Source of the DNA: Candidatus Rifleibacteriota bacterium
GTDB taxonomy: Bacteria; Riflebacteria; Ozemobacteria; Ozemobacterales; Ozemobacteraceae
Reading direction: 5' to 3'
DNA: 8,616 nucleotides
Assembly (NCBI GenBank): GCA_022704885.1
Contig: JAKJFO010000172.1
Coordinates: 1 to 8,616, forward strand
Under the pieces are notes generated by a model. That model did not search any database, was not told the origin of the DNA, and was given only the letters and a program-made list of their open reading frames with translations. A program made the translations under genes and the position numbers. Positions 4,121 to 8,616 of the stretch are shown piece after piece; position 1 is the first letter of the stretch; every line of letters begins with the position of its first letter.

Positions 4121-7030
4121 CTTTTCGGTGGGGCGCAAGGCGACCAGCTCGTAAAGCGGGTATTCGCGACTTTTGCCTTTGAGTTCAGTGCGCTCGATGA
4201 AGTTGACACGGGCGCGGCCCTTGAGAATGCGAATGGCACCGGGAGCGATGATGATGCCGCTATTGGCAGCCTTTTTTGCCTGGGCTTTGAGGCGGGCAGC
4301 GAGGTTGACCGGGTCGCCGATGACAGTGAAGTCAAGCTTGCCAAGCCTTGAACCGATGCGGCCAGAAACAACCTGACCGCTGGCGATACCGGCGCAGATG
4401 CGCAAACCATGCTCGCGCATCTGGCGTTCGAGATCGAGAACAGCTGCACTGGCGGCCAGAGCGTGATCGGGGCGGGTCGGGTCAGCTCTGAAAACCAGCA
4501 TCAGCGTGTCTTCAACGAGCTTGTCGACGACGCCGCCATGCTGGCTGGCCGCAATATCGGCAGCAGCGATAAAGTCGCCGAGGGTTGCGAAGATTTCTTC
4601 GGGCGCGGTTTCGCTCTTGAGATGCTGCAGCTTTGCGAGTTGCACGAAGGCAACTGTAGCCTCGATGCGTTCACCACCGACCGCCATGCTCTCTTCTGAA
4701 TCAGATTCAACGGCCTTCATGACTTCGCTCGAAACGAACTGCGTCAGGCGGCGACGCTGTTCAAGGCCCTGAATCATGCTGTCGAAAGTCTTCTTGAGAT
4801 CACCGAATTCACCTGTCTGGTCGAGCTCGACCTGGCACTGGTAATCACCGGCCGCCACCTTTTCGGTTACCCTGATGAACTCACGAATTGGCCGCAAATA
4901 GATAAGCATGAAAACCAGAAAAACAAAAACCAGCAGCAGCAGAGCATAGAGCAGCAGCGCAGCCGAAAAGCCGGCGGCATTCTGGCGGCCGGTAACTTTG
5001 TTGATGCGGGTAAGCAGAATCAACGGATAATCGCTCATTGCGAAAATCTGCAGAAGATCGCGATCGCCTATTCTGCTGGTATGAATGCCGGAAACTGCGG
5101 CGAGGTTGAAGCGCTCCAGCATTTCGGGATCTCTGACTTCACGATTATCTGCCATGGAAAAATAGCGCTTTACCCCGGCATCTTCGCGAATTATGAAATA
5201 CTCTGAAAAAATATCCCGATACACCTGCGACTCTTTTAAATATCGCCTGGTCAAGCCCTTCAGCAGATCTTCGTTAATGTATTTTACCGTCAGCAACGCC
5301 AGTGGATCGTTGCGCCCGGCTTTAGGCAGATAAATCGAAGAAAAGCGGCTGCCCTGGTGAAAACGGAACAACTGGTAAAACCGACCCCAGCGGCTGATCA
5401 CATCGTTTATGAAGCGCGAATCTACCGCCATTATATCGCGCGGACTAAGATCAAACGATACCTGGGTAAATACGCCATCGTCATTGAAAGCGCTGAAAAC
5501 CCCAAGGCTGGAAAGACGACGGTTGGAGTTCTCTTCGCTGGAAACTGTGCCGATGTAGTTTTCTGATTCTGCCTTGATAAACCTGCCGCCGGGCAGGTCA
5601 ACAGATATATCGGCCGCCAGCGAGTTTTTGAGCCAGTCGTGCAGATGAGCTTTGATTTTATCCTGGCTGTCTGATGCGATCAGACCGGTCAGCGAACAGG
5701 CGAGATCATAGGTGGCCTGCTGCAGTTCCTGCTGATAAGCGGCGAACTTTTCGTTAAAATCATTGAACATATACTGCTGGCGGGTTTCGGCATCATACCA
5801 GGCATAGATGCGACTGTACTGGTGCCAGGTTAAAAAACCTGACAGCAGCAGAATGACCGGCAACAGCAGAATAAAGGCAGTACCGGTCACGACCTTGCTG
5901 ACGATGCCGGCCTTGAACTCGACTCCAAAAAAGAAAATGCGCAGCAGAAATAGGGCACCAAGCATGACATAAAGCCTGCAGACGAACAATATGTGCTGCG
6001 ACCAGGGCAGAAGCGGGTGATGCAATGATGACCATGGTATCGAAACCTTGAGCAGTGGCAGATTTCTGCATATCTGCTCGAGATGTTCCGGCATGAAGGT
6101 TCCCTGCTGAATCAGGTCGATAAGTGCGGTCTGTGAAAGGGTAGAGAGCAGATGATAACCTTCTTCGTCTTCATGGAACCTGGTAATCATTTCCGGGCGA
6201 TTGCGGCTGGATTCCCAGTATGACAGATCTGACCGGGCCAGGCGGCGGCGCAGTCCGGAAGCAGATTTGTTCAAAGCATCGGTCGCTGCCATCTTCCATG
6301 ACAGATCAGAACCGGCAAATACGATAAAAAGACCGCCGGTTATAATTCTGTCGGCGCCTTTACCTGAATAAAACGGCTGATAGAAAAAATACAGGCTGCC
6401 GCCAAAGACTGATGACAAGGATTTGGCGACACGCCCGGGAATAATCGCCATATCGACAATCAGAGAGAATGCCCGGCGCAAAAACGAATCTGCATCGCGC
6501 TTCACTTTGTCCGGGTCGCTGAACCTGAACAGGGCCCGGGTTGAAGCCTCGTTCGCACTGCTGTGAAACTTGTGAAGAAGCTGGCCATTGAGGTTAACCA
6601 GATAACGCCGCATGAGATTGCGCGACAGGCTTTTGCTCTGCCCGGCAAAACGCCTGTCAAAATAGACCGAAACCGAACCGGTATCTGGGCCATGGCTGAT
6701 CAATCCGGCGGCCCGCAGGCCGGTCAGTTCTGTCAGACGCTGCGCCACCGCGGCGGGATCAGTAAAATCAGGCATTGTCGTCATAGCATCGAAACAGCTT
6801 TCGAGACGACGCTGCAGAAAGCTGTTGATATCAAGATCGCGACGGAAGCTTTCCATGTCGCTGATCATCGTGGTGCTGGCCGCGCGCCTGTTCGCAGTCT
6901 GTGTCATTTCGAACAGAAAGTTAAGGCTGAAGTGAACGATGAATGCCGGTAACACGAACACCAGCAGCCATACCGCGGCCAGAACGGACGCCCTGATCTG
7001 ACGTTTTATAACAACATTGTTCTCAGACAT
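4118..7030 (-). CDS. Membrane class III cyclase subunit, C2-like (first metal Asp missing)
   Basis: This 970-residue sensor protein ends in a class III nucleotide cyclase domain. Predicted layout: membrane segment about 14-36, extracytoplasmic region about 37-345, membrane segments about 346-368 and 378-402, a second extracytoplasmic region about 403-685, membrane segment about 686-711, HAMP about 712-764, cyclase domain about 786-960. In the catalytic domain the first metal Asp is replaced by Gln797 (VAFVQLAKLQ where others have LFADIxGFT). The second Asp (D841, in DKLVED) is kept. Also kept are the adenine-recognition pair K837 and T902 (bacterial class IIIb type) and the transition-state pair N909 and R913 (FTVIGDPVNLAARL). 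Alone it should bind metal poorly; paired with the upstream cyclase it would supply the purine and transition-state half. The ATG at 7030 overlaps the upstream stop by 8 nt and has GAGG (7040-7037) before it. An in-frame ATG at 7069 lacks such a site. The substrate is probably ATP. Confidence 0.88.
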   Translation of the reverse strand: MSENNVVIKRQIRASVLAAVWLLVFVLPAFIVHFSLNFLFEMTQTANRRAASTTMISDMESFRRDLDINSFLQRRLESCFDAMTTMPDFTDPAAVAQRLTELTGLRAAGLISHGPDTGSVSVYFDRRFAGQSKSLSRNLMRRYLVNLNGQLLHKFHSSANEASTRALFRFSDPDKVKRDADSFLRRAFSLIVDMAIIPGRVAKSLSSVFGGSLYFFYQPFYSGKGADRIITGGLFIVFAGSDLSWKMAATDALNKSASGLRRRLARSDLSYWESSRNRPEMITRFHEDEEGYHLLSTLSQTALIDLIQQGTFMPEHLEQICRNLPLLKVSIPWSSLHHPLLPWSQHILFVCRLYVMLGALFLLRIFFFGVEFKAGIVSKVVTGTAFILLLPVILLLSGFLTWHQYSRIYAWYDAETRQQYMFNDFNEKFAAYQQELQQATYDLACSLTGLIASDSQDKIKAHLHDWLKNSLAADISVDLPGGRFIKAESENYIGTVSSEENSNRRLSSLGVFSAFNDDGVFTQVSFDLSPRDIMAVDSRFINDVISRWGRFYQLFRFHQGSRFSSIYLPKAGRNDPLALLTVKYINEDLLKGLTRRYLKESQVYRDIFSEYFIIREDAGVKRYFSMADNREVRDPEMLERFNLAAVSGIHTSRIGDRDLLQIFAMSDYPLILLTRINKVTGRQNAAGFSAALLLYALLLLVFVFLVFMLIYLRPIREFIRVTEKVAAGDYQCQVELDQTGEFGDLKKTFDSMIQGLEQRRRLTQFVSSEVMKAVESDSEESMAVGGERIEATVAFVQLAKLQHLKSETAPEEIFATLGDFIAAADIAASQHGGVVDKLVEDTLMLVFRADPTRPDHALAASAAVLDLERQMREHGLRICAGIASGQVVSGRIGSRLGKLDFTVIGDPVNLAARLKAQAKKAANSGIIIAPGAIRILKGRARVNFIERTELKGKSREYPLYELVALRPTEK

Positions 7031-8616
7031 CTTTATCCTCACAGGCAACCAGCGCAAAAGCCTCGACATCAGGCTGATTCTCGACCGCAGTCAGCTGAAA
7101 GCGTTCATCGAGGGCAGCAGCGGTTGCCGGGCACAGCAGAATTCGCGAAACCGCTGTGCGGGTCAGACTCTCGATTTTTTCGGCACGCTGCACGACTTCA
7201 CCGATTACCGAATAAATGCGGCGCCCCGAGCGTGAGCCGGCCATACCGGCAAAAACACGGCCGCTGGCAATGCCAATGCCGTTGTCAACGGTAAACATGC
7301 CGGCGGCGGCACGACGCTCATTGAGATCTGCCAGACGCGCACGCATGCGCCAGGCAGCCAGAACCGCCCTTTTTGCCGGAATCTCTCCGTTTTCCTGATA
7401 AAAGACCGCAACCACGGCATCGCCAACCAGGCGCTCGACAAATCCGCCACATGAAGTGACAGCTGCTTCCATCTCGGTAAAGTAATCGTTGAGAAGACTG
7501 ACAACCAGCTGTGGATCAGTCTTTTCGCTCAGACTGGTAAAGCCGCGAATATCGCTGGCCAGCATCGAAACATTTTCCAACTTGGGCTCTTCGCTTATGG
7601 TGCGCTGCCCAAGCTGCTGATACAGATCTTCGGAAACGAAGCGCCGCATTTTTTCGCGTTGTTGCAGGCCAGTGCTCATCCGGTTAAATGAATCTGCCAG
7701 CAGGGCAAACTCATCGGTCCGTGCAATATCGACCCGTGTCTGCAAGTTTCCTTCGGTTATCTTGCGGGCCGCTTTTTCGAACCCTTTTACCGGCACGACA
7801 AAAAGTACCGCCAGAACATCGGCAAACAAAAACAGACTCAGCATGACAACTGCAAACATCAGTGGCGGGAAACTGCGGATCATCAGATACAGGAGCAGAT
7901 CAGGATTACTGTAAGAAACTCCGCCAACGATTATGGGCTGCCCGTTGTCAAAGTGGTAGTGTTCTAAACAGACACTGCCATTTTCGGAACTGCTTTTGAA
8001 TCCGCTTGAACGACGGGCCAGAGCCACATCGAGAAGACGTTTAAGACGCGAGTCGGGGTTGATGTGCTTTGGCCACCAGCTCAAGATGGTATCATCGATG
8101 CGGCGCTGGCCGATGACGAAATTATGCCGGGCCAGATGAGTAGTTTCTGAATAGATTTCGGGCGCGAATGACTCAGGACTTATCAGCATGTAACCGGAGT
8201 TCGCAACATTGGTCATCGCCAGTGCCCGCACCGGGTAAGCCGGATCAGTCGCATCGGGAACGAGAAAATAAATCATCCGGGCGAAATTGTCGACTTTTTT
8301 GATATCTGCCGACTCGATCGCTTCGTTCTGCATGATGTAGTGTTCGTAGTATTCGCGGCGCAGTGTGTCGATGAAGCCGTCTGCGAACACCAGGTTTTCC
8401 ATGAGTTTTCGATTTTTCGGGCTGTTACGGTCAAGAACACCCAGGTTGTCGAGATACTTCACTGCCAGAAGATTGTCGATATTGGAAACGGCAATTCTCA
8501 ACTGATCACGATCCTTGAACATTCTGGCGACCCCGTCACTGCGGAAAAAAATCAGTTCTATCCAGCTACCGGGATTCACTACCTCATGCGAATGCATATT
8601 CATGATCACTTTCTCG
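7023..8616 (-). CDS. Membrane class III cyclase subunit, C1-like (5' end outside window)
   Basis: The frame is open to the window edge, so the gene is 5'-partial. The visible part (528 residues counted from a GTG at 8609) has about 240 residues of probable extracytoplasmic sensor domain, a membrane segment at about 245-272, HAMP at about 273-325 and a cyclase domain at about 345-520. The family normally has a membrane segment before the sensor, so the true start is probably beyond the window. Both metal Asp are present: D353 in ASDIRGFTSL and D397 in RLVGDAVVAVF. The purine-recognition Lys is Arg (R393) and the Thr/Asp position is Ser (S467). The transition-state Asn and Arg are Gln474 and Lys478 (in EVVQRAEKIE, where others have DTVNLAARLE). 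A homodimer should therefore be weak or inactive. The losses are the mirror image of those in the overlapping downstream cyclase, which suggests that the two form one heterodimeric active site. Confidence 0.86.
   Translation of the reverse strand, partial: EKVIMNMHSHEVVNPGSWIELIFFRSDGVARMFKDRDQLRIAVSNIDNLLAVKYLDNLGVLDRNSPKNRKLMENLVFADGFIDTLRREYYEHYIMQNEAIESADIKKVDNFARMIYFLVPDATDPAYPVRALAMTNVANSGYMLISPESFAPEIYSETTHLARHNFVIGQRRIDDTILSWWPKHINPDSRLKRLLDVALARRSSGFKSSSENGSVCLEHYHFDNGQPIIVGGVSYSNPDLLLYLMIRSFPPLMFAVVMLSLFLFADVLAVLFVVPVKGFEKAARKITEGNLQTRVDIARTDEFALLADSFNRMSTGLQQREKMRRFVSEDLYQQLGQRTISEEPKLENVSMLASDIRGFTSLSEKTDPQLVVSLLNDYFTEMEAAVTSCGGFVERLVGDAVVAVFYQENGEIPAKRAVLAAWRMRARLADLNERRAAAGMFTVDNGIGIASGRVFAGMAGSRSGRRIYSVIGEVVQRAEKIESLTRTAVSRILLCPATAAALDERFQLTAVENQPDVEAFALVACEDKDV

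Noticed and set aside
3885..4121. 78-codon minus-strand frame after the cyclase
   Set aside because: It has no family resemblance, a biased random-looking composition and no ribosome binding site; it overlaps only non-coding sequence and repeats.
7031..7069. Earlier ATG for the C2-like cyclase at 7069
   Set aside because: It lies well inside the upstream gene with no ribosome binding site. The ATG at 7030 has GAGG in front and the usual short stop-start overlap.
1..8616. CRISPR arrays, tRNA or rRNA genes
   Set aside because: No regularly spaced repeats and no tRNA- or rRNA-like sequence were seen on either strand.

Overview
The window comes from a Gram-negative-type bacterium of roughly balanced base composition. 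A Sec-type signal peptide, large HAMP-linked membrane cyclases and a MazF-type toxin pair all fit this. The abundance of sensor cyclases and the presence of a Uma2-family gene suggest an environmental organism rich in signalling proteins. I cannot fix the phylum; Candidatus Riflebacteria is only a low-confidence hunch. There are two zones: an accessory zone (about 1-2905) and a signalling zone transcribed leftwards (about 3055-8616).

Accessory zone. Bases 141-1859 are a complete insertion sequence of the IS1634 type (IS4-like DDE superfamily). It has bipartite terminal inverted repeats, one intact transposase, its own promoter, and a fold-back structure that could silence translation from read-through mRNA. 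Its right end joins the C-terminal part of a Uma2-family (DUF820) PD-(D/E)XK nuclease gene. That gene has lost its N-terminal part and also carries a one-base frameshift, so it is dead. The sequence left of the IS does not encode the missing Uma2 N-terminus, and no target duplication is visible, so a deletion or rearrangement beside the IS is likely. Next, on the minus strand, is a compact type II toxin-antitoxin operon: a ribbon-helix-helix antitoxin overlapping a MazF/PemK toxin by 14 nt. It has a near-consensus promoter whose -10 box lies inside a palindromic, probably self-repressed operator.

Signalling zone, minus strand, read right to left. The first gene (7023 to beyond the window edge) is a membrane class III nucleotide cyclase whose 5' end is cut off by the window. 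It overlaps by 8 nt a 970-residue cyclase (4118-7030) with four predicted membrane segments, two extracytoplasmic regions and a HAMP domain. After about 330 bp without a convincing gene comes a 244-residue exported protein of unknown function (3055-3789).

Main discovery candidate. The two overlapping cyclases have complementary defects in the six canonical class III catalytic positions. The upstream protein keeps both metal-binding aspartates but has lost the purine-recognition Lys/Thr pair and the transition-state Asn/Arg (now Arg, Ser, Gln, Lys). The downstream protein has lost the first metal aspartate (now Gln) but keeps Lys, Thr, Asn and Arg. This matches the C1/C2 division of labour of mammalian transmembrane adenylyl cyclases. 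It predicts an obligate heterodimer with one complete active site and one degenerate site, made from a translationally coupled gene pair, in which three or more different extracytoplasmic domains could control one catalytic centre.
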